NCBI GenBank assembly: GCA_036507005.1 | Contig: DASXQT010000006.1 | Coordinates: 1-64,000, forward strand | Direction: 5' to 3' | Source: WS-2 sp036507005 | GTDB taxonomy: Bacteria; Eisenbacteria; RBG-16-71-46 | Length of the DNA: 64,000 bases | Part shown: in pieces, positions 45,401 to 52,121 of the stretch | Layout: every line of letters begins with the position of its first letter | How positions within the stretch are numbered: position 1 is the first letter of the stretch | Notes under the pieces: model-generated | Told to the model about the DNA's origin: nothing | The model's input: the letters and a program-made list of their open reading frames with translations, nothing else | Databases searched by the model: none | Translations under genes and position numbers: made by a program

Positions 45401-45889
45401 GCGCCCGGGTTCAAGTCCATCCACTTCGGGATGCCGAACGAGTACGCGTTCGAGTACCTGATGTCGGGCGGCGAGAACTCGCTGCACGTGGTGATGGGAC
45501 TCCAGAAGCCCGACGCGCGCGGCGAGATCGCGCTCAGGCCCAAGCCCTACGCCGGCAAGTTCTTCATGTCGGGCGCCGCGGCCGGGCGGGTGTACGTGTT
45601 CGACCCGGGCGTGAAGCTCGATCCCGCCCAGTATCACGGCAACGTGCTGTCGGCGATCGCGCCCGAGGAGTGGGCGCAGGAAGTCGCGCCTTTCGTGGCG
45701 CGCGAGTCGGCGCGGCGCGGCGTGCCGGTGCGCATCGAGGGCGAGCACATCACGGTGCGGCTCGAGGGCCAGTGGCGCCGCTGGCGCTACGACGAGGCGT
45801 TCGCCAAGCTCATCCCGCTCAAGGTGGCGAAGGCCTCGCAGGAGAAGGGCGTGACGCCGCCGCAGCTCCTGCAGATCGTGGCGGAGTAG
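39407..45889 (+). CDS. Giant glutamate-synthase-like protein with rearranged domains
   Basis: A 2160-residue protein; the ATG overlaps the previous stop (ATGA). Its frame stays open far upstream inside the partner gene, but that part is not coding. Residues 1 to about 470 resemble the Glu_syn_central domain (VSAGGDTDTLSSAAAVYEAV, LDFLSCMGIDDIQKTSGNT). The FMN-binding synthase domain lies at about 740-1040: SSGEGG (763-768), INQGAKPGKGG (807-817), HDIYSIED (847-854). The 3Fe-4S loop is replaced by GCNQCGNCHLDC (C998, C1001, C1004, C1008). A class-II amidotransferase-like domain follows (about 1125-1600; HHRYPTN 1398-1404, HNGE 1431-1434), then the GXGXG beta-helix (about 1853-2020). In normal GltB the amidotransferase is N-terminal with Cys1 as nucleophile; here it is internal. 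Glutamate or another amino-transfer product is possible, but the reaction is unknown. Confidence 0.85.
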   Translation: MSIGIERLSADLLPPRAAAPAGEGGDGRLLRERVALWEDLLTLVVDPESPKVEDRGRKRAALSYLLERAGVEEGAFWKLARGRRGRLFLSHWSRVSRDIPQLEISAFDLDKLWKERYRQEPLTLGAAWHYGFWRSYFSHAAITHPANDGLREEFSTAWDLVRKHPAVLFRTAEGQRTTPLRSLRLDLPMIVGPLPHGDGVTMERAYLEAIAAADPERDLQTRSLVVAEAARCLEHLAALAPHAADLMPRLTPADAAALARPGALRELVAGARVVELEWSGDLESSAALVRATNPDALLSVFLRYGGFAAEGAERPRFWRALEDAVRLDGVAVIHVHSGSEKSYRLIPRIDAYLKARFLRARVQLVSAGGDTDTLSSAAAVYEAVLLGANGGAMTHAASLALEPGLVDVYHGADPAPLSAALAARDREELETLALNTLTCWQHSILDFLSCMGIDDIQKTSGNTMAITLTEEWIHEVDRLATPEFAVQNAELNARRVAAEPPPRAVRERFKVSGLLAEVRPDLPLVHAARILAHRNANYHLENSNRNLSADFLEVIYRMAAGKMPEADDFFLSSDMGELSLDGIRVRLTRESIAWSLQRLARDPQALDYVSLAVPRGFLRPGAVPPGARVSLHAGGADAAALVTLEADARGGFEHRWAPAPALVQALEKGAPLALVARDPEGGERRVELAAPASATGHSVLRASRDGAVTLKRDPRGTLVLSGFGFREPVWHGPVSHASISLGAASEDFLIARIEGNSGLAMTSSGEGGPIRLAADEDMKWESLQAASGHFGIHAADLRRVRDVEIKINQGAKPGKGGRLSGAKVTATVSKARNIPVGTDALSPDPKHDIYSIEDMPAEVWLWLLYHNHCGIKITGSNYTKYVAAGMWSNFVVDYLLVDSGLGGSGNYHADSSHVGWPDIFRTMLHTHHALVHEKVDLDGSGVLRPIRDLNGAPFGAGGGTRLFASGGLRGELDMLKVLIAGADGLVEASIGKAVAFGCNQCGNCHLDCPRGGITTKHELTVQNDRALMRRRFRNWTALNLVKLAVLIDALNLEHGALDADGKVVDRARLIDDIRLLRGRTDLLIMPERNGRAPQAPAPESEHDSCRVGSLAVSEPVPVDAIWEAARLSYNGGNNRGGGIDFAGFAPAAVRESTCLVFNTIGPDRVATMHEILDHFGGCVFRDAAGGELTLVEVHDRLAQLRMPVRERYSGEEGWRAAGLRENPGDFYTCFVDLDPEVLRGYGGTLLSSEHWLQRRTKYGDLPDEMLEFALVNLPEPDDPSLARLAEFVADVREEYFTALAHLVDSRYYRTHPPRPEQIAAGRVAPPGKYALKRRGFVVSMGEDLASIKISGWTHTIPEYFDLERFWAEYPGAAGGVEVTVQGRAFRTPALHAHVWGMHHRYPTNSPAIDEEGRGNPAGAHPFKAYNVLLMHNGEQVGVDSTSPFLNEFGYVHADPSMGEGAEMYHGDSVYERKYLTDTEYAGYLVDFTRRVLGLTTEEASQIISPITGLDLAAMDEARRAKLELLMTNYVQLTPTGPYKFTIVESRRGKADAGGNGSGARFRRRVGFRENMDIKFLRPHEIIVTRDAAPGGVHAVANGSEAKIADAMLRKLHEQGLLGDAAADLRFNMRPGGNPGRGDFGGVFEAFTTPGSGAIELANRFGEEVAVARAGEKVDLAVPLEESVRRAAPEWRSLIEERLAQLAHSIERAAGDGRTFGPDQALPAPASELVEAALERARTLTFDDYRALAEHELPEFARRGEPHRAAAIRMLAELRKRIAFANLGGKALSSMEYLTDGGRAPDGVAEGGLYRLLDGVAPIHEALADPAPGAWRFARLTLATRDDLCMPNDPARDVLVIDFAGFRGESFQLDSASRILTESVRLGWRNVIGYDFIGGPRYVGTNLAGPDGAAAAGVSIELFGREFGDFLGALLEGAELRVYGQAESHFGLKADSGYLFVLQDALNTCMYAAHGGTISLWDSGSRFAVAGQNKVLLADGKTPAPGFKSIHFGMPNEYAFEYLMSGGENSLHVVMGLQKPDARGEIALRPKPYAGKFFMSGAAAGRVYVFDPGVKLDPAQYHGNVLSAIAPEEWAQEVAPFVARESARRGVPVRIEGEHITVRLEGQWRRWRYDEAFAKLIPLKVAKASQEKGVTPPQLLQIVAE

Positions 45890-46001
45890 CCGCGCGGCGG
45901 GCCGCCGGCTGCGGAAGCGTCCGCTCCGCGTCCGCGGAATTCCGCATCTCGATTCGCGCCGGCGTTCCTTTTCCCGCCGCGGCGATGGGAGCGGCGCCGT
46001 C

Positions 46002-46652
46002 TCACCGGGCGCGCTGGGTGAGAACGAAGTGCGTCGCCCGGGCGGTGGCGACGTGCTTGCTGCACTGGTAGCCCAGCGCGGGCACGTCGATCCCGGCGAG
46101 GAGGTGCTCGCCCGAGCCGAGCATGATCGGGCTGATCGCGAGGTGCATCTCGTCGATGAGGCCCGCCTGCAGGTACTGGCGAATCGTCGCCGCTCCGCCG
46201 CCGAGACGAACATCCTTGCCGCCGGCCGCCTTCACCGCGCGCTCGAGCGCGGCATGGATCCCGTCCCCCACGAAGTGGAACGTCGTGCCGCCGGCCATGG
46301 GGACGGAGGGCCGCGCGTGGTGCGTGAGCACGAAGACCGGCACGTGGTACGGGGGATCGTCGCCCCACCAGCCTTTCCACTTGTCGTCGGGCCATGGTCC
46401 CCGGACGGGACCGAACATGTTGCGGCCGAGGATCCACGCCCCGATGTTGGTGAAGCCGCGCGCCGTGAAGTCGTCATCCACTCCGGTCTCGCCGCCGTCC
46501 TTCCCGATCATCTTCTGGAAGCTGCGCGTCCCGACCATCCAGTCGTGCAGGGCGAGGCCGCCCTTGCCGAGCGGGTGATCCAGGCCTTGGTCGGGGCCGG
46601 CGCCGTAGCCGTCGAGGGAGATCGAGAAGCCGTGGACGCGAAGCCTGGACAT
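46002..46652 (-). CDS. Dihydrofolate-reductase-fold protein (RibD C-terminal family)
   Basis: A 216-residue protein starting MSRLRVHGFSISLDGYGAG, the first strand of RibD_C-type reductases. Other features are AWILGRNMFGPVRGPW, VPVFVLTHHARPSV, the glycine-rich cofactor loop VRLGGGAATIRQYLQAGLIDEMHL and ISPIMLGSGEHLL. Such stand-alone proteins bind NADPH, but their substrates are mostly unknown. It lies 54 bases after the racemase gene on the same strand, perhaps co-transcribed. Confidence 0.85.
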   Translation of the reverse strand: MSRLRVHGFSISLDGYGAGPDQGLDHPLGKGGLALHDWMVGTRSFQKMIGKDGGETGVDDDFTARGFTNIGAWILGRNMFGPVRGPWPDDKWKGWWGDDPPYHVPVFVLTHHARPSVPMAGGTTFHFVGDGIHAALERAVKAAGGKDVRLGGGAATIRQYLQAGLIDEMHLAISPIMLGSGEHLLAGIDVPALGYQCSKHVATARATHFVLTQRAR

Positions 46653-46706
46653 GGTGCGATCCTTTCTCTCCGGGCGAAGGTGAAGCGATGACTCACGAAT
46701 CGAGAT

Positions 46707-47462
46707 CTATGACCGTGCGGAGGGCTCTGTCCATTCGCTTCTCGAGATCCAGGCAGCCCCTGGCGGCAGCGGTCGATCGTCGATCGCCTCGCTCACGGCG
46801 TGCTTGGCGAGCAGACGCGTCGAGTCCAAGACCGGCAGCGGCGAGTTCTCCTCCGAGACGATGAGCGGTATCTCCGTGCAGCCCAGGATCACGCAGTCGG
46901 CGCCGGCGGCGCGGAGATCGTCGATGGCCCGCACGAACAGATCCGTCGTCGCCGGCCGGAAGACGCCCTGGCAGAGCTCGTCGAAGATCGCATGGTCGAT
47001 CGCGTCCCTGCGCTTCTCGTCGGGGATCAGGAGGCCATGGCCGCGGCCCCGGAGACGGTTCGCGTACACGGTCCCGGTCATGGTCAGCCTCGTGCCCAGG
47101 AGCCCCGGCGCTTTCCAGCCGCACCGGCCGAGCTCCGCGCACACGACGTCGGCAATGTGCAGCCCCGGGATGGGGAAGGAGTCCGCGATTCGCTCCAGCA
47201 CGATGTGGGCCGTGTTGTCCGGGCAGATGAAGAAGCCGGCACCCGCGCGCGCCACCTGCTCCACGCCGCGGGTCAGGACGCGGGCGATCGTGTCGTGCTC
47301 GCCGGACTCCCAGCCCGGCATGCTCGACCCCATCGGGATCGAGCTGACGACGATCTCGGGGTGCATGTGGGGCCCGAGCCGCTTCTGTCCCTCGCGGCAC
47401 ACGGTGAGGTAGCAGAGCGCGCCACCCTCGGCGCTGTGCGCGACGATGCCCAGGGTCTTCAT
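46707..47462 (-). CDS. Aspartate/glutamate racemase-family protein with altered first active site
   Basis: A 251-residue protein starting MKTLGIVAHSAEGG; a longer frame to 47540 lacks family similarity. The second catalytic cysteine is present in VILGCTEIPL (C195). At the first site the family has a Cys or Thr directly before NT(A/S)H, but here the sequence is CPDNTAH with Asp at 82 and Cys two residues earlier (C80). The enzyme may therefore have changed specificity, act as an epimerase/isomerase on one enantiomer, or be inactive. The DUF1579 gene lies 34 bases upstream. Confidence 0.8.
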   Translation of the reverse strand: MKTLGIVAHSAEGGALCYLTVCREGQKRLGPHMHPEIVVSSIPMGSSMPGWESGEHDTIARVLTRGVEQVARAGAGFFICPDNTAHIVLERIADSFPIPGLHIADVVCAELGRCGWKAPGLLGTRLTMTGTVYANRLRGRGHGLLIPDEKRRDAIDHAIFDELCQGVFRPATTDLFVRAIDDLRAAGADCVILGCTEIPLIVSEENSPLPVLDSTRLLAKHAVSEAIDDRPLPPGAAWISRSEWTEPSARS

Positions 47463-47496
47463 CCGGCTCTCACGTGCGGCCGGCGCGACGCGCGGG

Positions 47497-48126
47497 TCAG
47501 CGCGCCCGGTCGTAGGTGATCTCCAGCACCTTCCACTCACGGCCGTCCATGTACTTCTCGAACATCTCGAACACGTGTCGGTGATCGGAGACGCGGCGCA
47601 GGACGGCGCGGATCGGCTTGCCGCGCTCTCCCGTGACCGGCATGTCCATCGCCACCTCGAACGTGATCGCCGTGCCGGTCGAGTCGCGGTCGCCGAGCCC
47701 GACCAGCGCCTGAGTCTCGCCGTCGTGGATGTAGTAGCAGGAGTACTTCTCCTTGAACGCGTCGTAGCCGTAGAGGCCGAGGCCGTGGTTCTCGACGCCG
47801 TTCACGAGCATCCGGCTCTCGAGCTGGAGGAACCGGCCGCCGAGGATCATGCGGTACTCGGCGCTGCCCGCGAACTCGAGCGGCCTGGCGTCAGGGCCGT
47901 CGCGCACCAGCATGCGCGTGGTCCAGGAGCCGGCGAAGGCTTCGAGCTCGCGGTGGTGCGGGCCCGGCGCGGTGTACCGCGACATCTCTTCGGCCACCGG
48001 GTTCGGGGCCGGGCCCGGCTCTCGCATGCCCGCGACCGGCCCGCCCGGCTTCGGCGGCTTCGCTTCGGCGGCCGGCGCGAGCCACGCGCAGGCGAGAACG
48101 AGCGCGGCGGCGAATCCCTTCGTCAT
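47497..48126 (-). CDS. Secreted DUF1579-family protein
   Basis: A 209-residue protein with signal peptide (MTKGFAAALVLACAWLAPAAEA). The DUF1579 core is clear: HRELEAFAGSWTTRMLVRDG, GRFLQLESRM, GLGLYGYDAFKEKYSCYYI, VFEMFEKYMDGREWKVLEITY. The family is widespread and uncharacterised; a lipocalin-like beta fold is likely. An ATG three codons upstream (48135) is possible; both have GGAGG nearby. Confidence 0.8.
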   Translation of the reverse strand: MTKGFAAALVLACAWLAPAAEAKPPKPGGPVAGMREPGPAPNPVAEEMSRYTAPGPHHRELEAFAGSWTTRMLVRDGPDARPLEFAGSAEYRMILGGRFLQLESRMLVNGVENHGLGLYGYDAFKEKYSCYYIHDGETQALVGLGDRDSTGTAITFEVAMDMPVTGERGKPIRAVLRRVSDHRHVFEMFEKYMDGREWKVLEITYDRAR

Positions 48127-48178
48127 GACCTCCATGCCTCCAGTTGTACCGCGCCCGCCGTGCCCCCGCCAGCGGCGG

Positions 48179-50071
48179 CTAGAGGCCGGCGTCGAGCGCG
48201 CGGCGTGCGTTGTCGCGCATCTCCTTGGCGTCGCGGCGATGCGGGGCGATCACGAGCGCCGACTCCGCGCACGCGATCACGCGGTGCCAGTCGCGGTCGT
48301 CGAACGCGAGCAGCGCGAAGCCCACCCACGCGTCGGCGAGGCGGTGGTCGAGCGCCTGGGCCTTCTCGAACGAGGCGCGTGCCAGGTCGGAGCGCTCGAG
48401 GCCGCGCTGGGCAAGGCCGATCTGGAAGAAGAAGCGTGGATTGGGCGCCACCGCGGCCGCGGCTTGGAGCTCGCGGATCGCCTCCTCGTAGCGCTGCGCC
48501 TGGAGCGCGCGCACGCCGAGGAAGTCGTGCGCCCGCGCCCACGCCGCGTCGCTCCACACGGCGCGGTTCGAGAGCAGGAGCTGGATGCGCGCGAGCTGGC
48601 GCGGGGCGCTCACCTGCGTGCCCCACAGCGCCAGGGCCGACGCGAGCGCGGTGGTCAGGACCGGCGCGAGCGATCCGCCCTCGCCGCGGCCGCGCCAGGC
48701 CGCGAGCAGGGCGGCGGCCGAAGCGAGCGTGATCACGAGCGCGGCGCCCACGTGCATGTCCCAGTCGCGCATGACGCCCTGCGCGCCGCGCGCGACGAGC
48801 AGGATGGCAGCCTCGGGGAGGATCGCGAGCAGGGCGACGGGCGCGAGTGAGAAGCGCGGCGCTCCGTTCCGCGCGGGCGACTCGGCGCGCGCGGGCGCTT
48901 CGGCGGGCGCTCCGGTGGGAGGCGGCGCCTGCGCCGGTTCCACCTTCGGCGCCGGCACGGGGCGCGCGAGCCACGCCGCCGCCACGCCCGCGAGCCACAG
49001 CGGCGCGAGGAAGAAGAGCAGATTGAGCGCATCCCCGCCGCGGGTGGCCGCATCGGCGAGCGCGCGTGTCGCGGCCGGCGCGTGCGCGAGCGGCGGCGGC
49101 GTGAGGTTCTGGACGCGGTCGATGGTGTCGAGCAGGTGGAGCGCGCGCGGCAGCATCACCGCCGCGGTGGCGACGATCGCCGCGCCGGCCGCGAGCGCTT
49201 CGATTCGGGCACGCGTGCCCGTCGGGCGGCGGAATCCCTGCACCAGCGCCCACGCCGCGGCCGGCAGCACCGCGTAGCCCGAGCGGTGCGACAGCAGGCA
49301 CACCACGACGCCCGCGCCCACCGCCCAGGCGCCGCGTCCCTCGCGCGCGAGCCGCATCACGCCGTAGGCGGCGAGCGCGATCCCGACGAGCAGCGGGCCG
49401 AACTTGTCGTAGCCCGCGAAGTGCAGCATGTAGCCGCCGCCGAAGACCAGGGCCACGAGCGCGACGAACGCTCCGCGCGCCGCGCCCGTCGCGCGCAGGT
49501 AGGAGAGCGCGGCGACGGCGAAGAGCCCGCCCACGAACGCGCCGACGAAGTGGAGCGCCACGTTCACGTCGGTGCCCGGGGCCATGATGCGGCGCGGGAT
49601 CATGATGTTGATCCAGCGATCGAGCGGGGCGGCCTGCGGGAACACCTTCCCGATCGGAGCGTCGAGCACGAGCTGCCCCACGCGCGTGCTGAGGTCGCCG
49701 ACCCAGCGCACCGGGTCGGGCAGGCGGTAGAGCGCGAGCCCGACGCCGAGCCCGAGCGCGGCGTCGAGGTAGATTCCCGCACGCCCCGCGAGCGCGCCGG
49801 CGGCATCCATCGCATGTTCCAGCGCGCGCGCGACCGCCGGCACGAACCCGGCGGCGCCGAGGAGCAGGACCGCGATCGCCTGGCCGCGCGGCCACACGCG
49901 CAACGTGTCGAGCCCCCACACGCCCGGGACCGGGAGCAGGCTCGCGAGCGCGCGCAGCCCGAGGCCGAGCGCGAGAGCGAGCACGAGCAGTCGCGGAGCG
50001 GCAGGCCCACGCGGCCGGCCGCCCGCCTTCTCGCGCGGCCGCCGCGTGCCCGCCCGCTTTCGAGCGGTCAT
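48179..50071 (-). CDS. Polytopic membrane protein with C-terminal TPR
   Basis: A 630-residue protein. A basic start (MTARKRAGTRRPREK) is followed by about ten or more membrane helices (LLVLALALGLGLRALASLL, AGIYLDAALGLGVGLALYR, VALHFVGAFVGGLFAVAALSY and others) broken by a Pro/Ala-rich cytoplasmic insert. The last 130 residues form TPR units (GVRALQAQRYEEAIRELQAAAAV, RSDLARASFEKAQALDHRLADA). The layout resembles GT-C-type glycosyltransferases or O-antigen-ligase-like proteins, but I see no catalytic motif I can trust, so no function is given. Confidence 0.7.
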   Translation of the reverse strand: MTARKRAGTRRPREKAGGRPRGPAAPRLLVLALALGLGLRALASLLPVPGVWGLDTLRVWPRGQAIAVLLLGAAGFVPAVARALEHAMDAAGALAGRAGIYLDAALGLGVGLALYRLPDPVRWVGDLSTRVGQLVLDAPIGKVFPQAAPLDRWINIMIPRRIMAPGTDVNVALHFVGAFVGGLFAVAALSYLRATGAARGAFVALVALVFGGGYMLHFAGYDKFGPLLVGIALAAYGVMRLAREGRGAWAVGAGVVVCLLSHRSGYAVLPAAAWALVQGFRRPTGTRARIEALAAGAAIVATAAVMLPRALHLLDTIDRVQNLTPPPLAHAPAATRALADAATRGGDALNLLFFLAPLWLAGVAAAWLARPVPAPKVEPAQAPPPTGAPAEAPARAESPARNGAPRFSLAPVALLAILPEAAILLVARGAQGVMRDWDMHVGAALVITLASAAALLAAWRGRGEGGSLAPVLTTALASALALWGTQVSAPRQLARIQLLLSNRAVWSDAAWARAHDFLGVRALQAQRYEEAIRELQAAAAVAPNPRFFFQIGLAQRGLERSDLARASFEKAQALDHRLADAWVGFALLAFDDRDWHRVIACAESALVIAPHRRDAKEMRDNARRALDAGL

Positions 50072-50210
50072 GCGCGCATGGTAGCGGAAGGGGAGGGCGG
50101 GCGCGCGGCGCGACGGCACGCGGCGCAAGGGCGCTCGCGAGCCCGCCGCGGCCCCGAGCTGCGCCGAGCCCGTGCGCGGCCGCCGCGCGCCCGTCGTGTA
50201 TCCTGCCGCA

Positions 50211-50933
50211 ATGCCGAACGCGCTCGATCACGCGCTCTTCGTCGTGCTCGCCGTGCTCTTCCCCGTGCGCGCGGCGGTCTTCGGCTTCCGCCGCATCGGG
50301 CGCGCGAGCCCCGAGGAGCGCCCGCGCGTGCGCGTCTCCGTCTATCGTCAGGCGATCGCAATCCAGTGGGGGCTCGCGTTCGCCACGGTCGCGCTCTGGA
50401 TCGCGTGCCGCCGCGAGTGGGACGCACTCGGCCTCGTGCCGCGTCCCACCTGGGGGCTCGGCGGCGTGCTCGTGGGAACCGCCATCATGGCCGGCGTCGT
50501 GGTGCGTCAGCGGCGGCAGACGCTGGCGGACGACGACGCGCTCGCCCGGCTGCGCCGGCGCATGGAGAAGGTCGAGCCGATGCTGCCGCACACGCGTGCG
50601 GACCTCGTGCCGTTCCTCCAGCTCTCGCTCACCGCCGGCATCTGCGAGGAGCTGCTCTATCGCGGCTACCTGATCTGGTACCTGAGCCACTGGCTCACGA
50701 TCTATCCGGCCGCCGCACTCGCCTCCCTGCTGTTCGGCGTCGGCCACCTCTACCAGGGCTGGCGCGGCGTGCTCACCACCGGCATGGTCGGAGCGTTCCT
50801 CGCCTCGGTCTATCTCGTCAGCGGATCGCTGTTCGCGGGCATGGCGCTCCACGCCCTGATGGACGCCCACTCCGGCTCGCTCATGCAGGCCGCCTACGAG
50901 CGCGCGCCGGCCGAGGCGGCGGAGCCGGCATGA
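50211..50933 (+). CDS. CPBP-family intramembrane metalloprotease (CAAX protease-like)
   Basis: A 240-residue membrane protein. The three family motifs are intact: EELLYRGYL (E146, E147, R151), FGVGHLYQGW (H179), and HALMDAHSG (H214, D218). These residues bind zinc and cut within the membrane in Rce1-type enzymes. In bacteria the family is linked to peptide maturation, immunity proteins and stress. The ATG at 50211 starts right before the first helix. The stop overlaps the start of the next flavoenzyme gene by four bases. Confidence 0.88.
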   Translation: MPNALDHALFVVLAVLFPVRAAVFGFRRIGRASPEERPRVRVSVYRQAIAIQWGLAFATVALWIACRREWDALGLVPRPTWGLGGVLVGTAIMAGVVVRQRRQTLADDDALARLRRRMEKVEPMLPHTRADLVPFLQLSLTAGICEELLYRGYLIWYLSHWLTIYPAAALASLLFGVGHLYQGWRGVLTTGMVGAFLASVYLVSGSLFAGMALHALMDAHSGSLMQAAYERAPAEAAEPA

Positions 50934-52069
50934 GCGCGACGTTCGACGCCGTCGTGGTAGGCTTGGGCGCGATGGGCAGCGCCGCGCTCGCATCGCTCGC
51001 CGCCCGCGGCCGGCGCGTGGTCGGGCTCGACCGCTTCACGCCGCCGCACGCCTTCGGCTCCTCGCACGGGAAGAGCCGCATCATCCGCGAAGCCTACTTC
51101 GAGGATCCGCGCTACGTGCCGCTGGTCCAGCGGGCGTACGAGCGCTGGGCCGACCTCGAGCGCGAGTGCGGGCGCACGCTCGTGCTCCGCACCGGCGGGC
51201 TCATGATCGGGCCGCCCAATGGCGCGCTGGTCGCGGGCGCGCTCGAGAGCGCCACCGTGCACCGCCTTCCCCACGAGCGCCTGAGCGCCGCCGAGGCGCG
51301 CGCGCAGGTTCCTGCGCTTCGAGTTCCCGAGGACGCGATCGCGGTGCGCGAGCCGCGCGCCGGGGTGCTGTTCCCCGAGGCCTGCATCGCGGCGCAGCTC
51401 GAGCGCGCGCGGCTCCATCGCGCCGAGATCCGCTGCGACGAGCCCGCGGTCGCCTGGCAGGCCGCGGGCGATGGCGTCGAGGTGCGCACCGCGCGCGGCA
51501 GCATTCGCGCCGCGCGCCTCGTGCTGGCCGCGGGCGCGTGGCTCGCGCGGCTCGCGCCCGAGCTCGAGCTTCCGCTCGTGGTGACGCGCCAGGCGCTCTA
51601 CTGGTTCGAGCCCGCCGCGCACCCGGAGCGCTTCGCTCCCGAGCGCTTCCCGATCTTCATCTGGGAGGACGAGCCCGGCCGATTCCTCTATGGCTTCCCC
51701 GACCTCGGCGACGGCGTCAAGATCGCGCGCCACCAGGAGGGCGAGGCGACCGACCCCGATCGCGTGCGCCGCGAGGTGTCGGCCGCGGAGATCGAAATCA
51801 TGCGCGCGGCGCTCGCGCGCACCATCCCCGACGCCGCGGGCCGGGTGCGCGAGACCGCGGTGTGCCTCTACACCAACACGCCCGACCAGCACTTCGTCGT
51901 GGACCTGCACCCCGAGCATCCGCAGGTCGTGATCGCGAGCCCGTGCTCCGGCCACGGGTTCAAGTTCGCGAGCGCGCTCGGCGAGGTGCTGGCGGACCTC
52001 GTCGACGGCGTGGCGCCCGAGTTCGACCTCGGGCTCTTCCGGCTGGAGCGCCTCCGCACGCCGCGCTGA
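50930..52069 (+). CDS. Sarcosine oxidase / N-methyl-amino-acid oxidase-like flavoenzyme
   Basis: A 379-residue FAD enzyme. The dinucleotide fold is VVVGLGAMGSAALASL at the N-terminus; GSSHGKSRIIREAYFEDP is the characteristic MSOX/MTOX motif, and ASPCSGHGFKFA carries the cysteine (C339) that holds FAD covalently in monomeric sarcosine oxidases. The ATG overlaps the CPBP stop; the frame continues far upstream but antisense to the TPR gene. Likely substrates are N-methylated amino acids, giving formaldehyde and H2O2. The pairing with a membrane protease is unexplained. Confidence 0.85.
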   Translation: MSATFDAVVVGLGAMGSAALASLAARGRRVVGLDRFTPPHAFGSSHGKSRIIREAYFEDPRYVPLVQRAYERWADLERECGRTLVLRTGGLMIGPPNGALVAGALESATVHRLPHERLSAAEARAQVPALRVPEDAIAVREPRAGVLFPEACIAAQLERARLHRAEIRCDEPAVAWQAAGDGVEVRTARGSIRAARLVLAAGAWLARLAPELELPLVVTRQALYWFEPAAHPERFAPERFPIFIWEDEPGRFLYGFPDLGDGVKIARHQEGEATDPDRVRREVSAAEIEIMRAALARTIPDAAGRVRETAVCLYTNTPDQHFVVDLHPEHPQVVIASPCSGHGFKFASALGEVLADLVDGVAPEFDLGLFRLERLRTPR

Positions 52070-52121
52070 AGCGCCGCGCCCGCACCGGCGCCGCGGCCCG
52101 ACGCGCTGCGGAGCGCCGGGG

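Noticed and set aside
39263..46213. A 2316-residue open frame on the minus strand opposite the glutamate-synthase-like gene
   Set aside because: It is rich in Arg, His, Val and Glu, as expected for the complement of GC-rich coding DNA. It has no domain, no signal and no membrane pattern, and it covers a gene with clear motifs.
49082..50929. Upstream part of the sarcosine-oxidase frame
   Set aside because: It is antisense to the TPR membrane protein and out of frame with the CPBP gene, with shadow-like composition.
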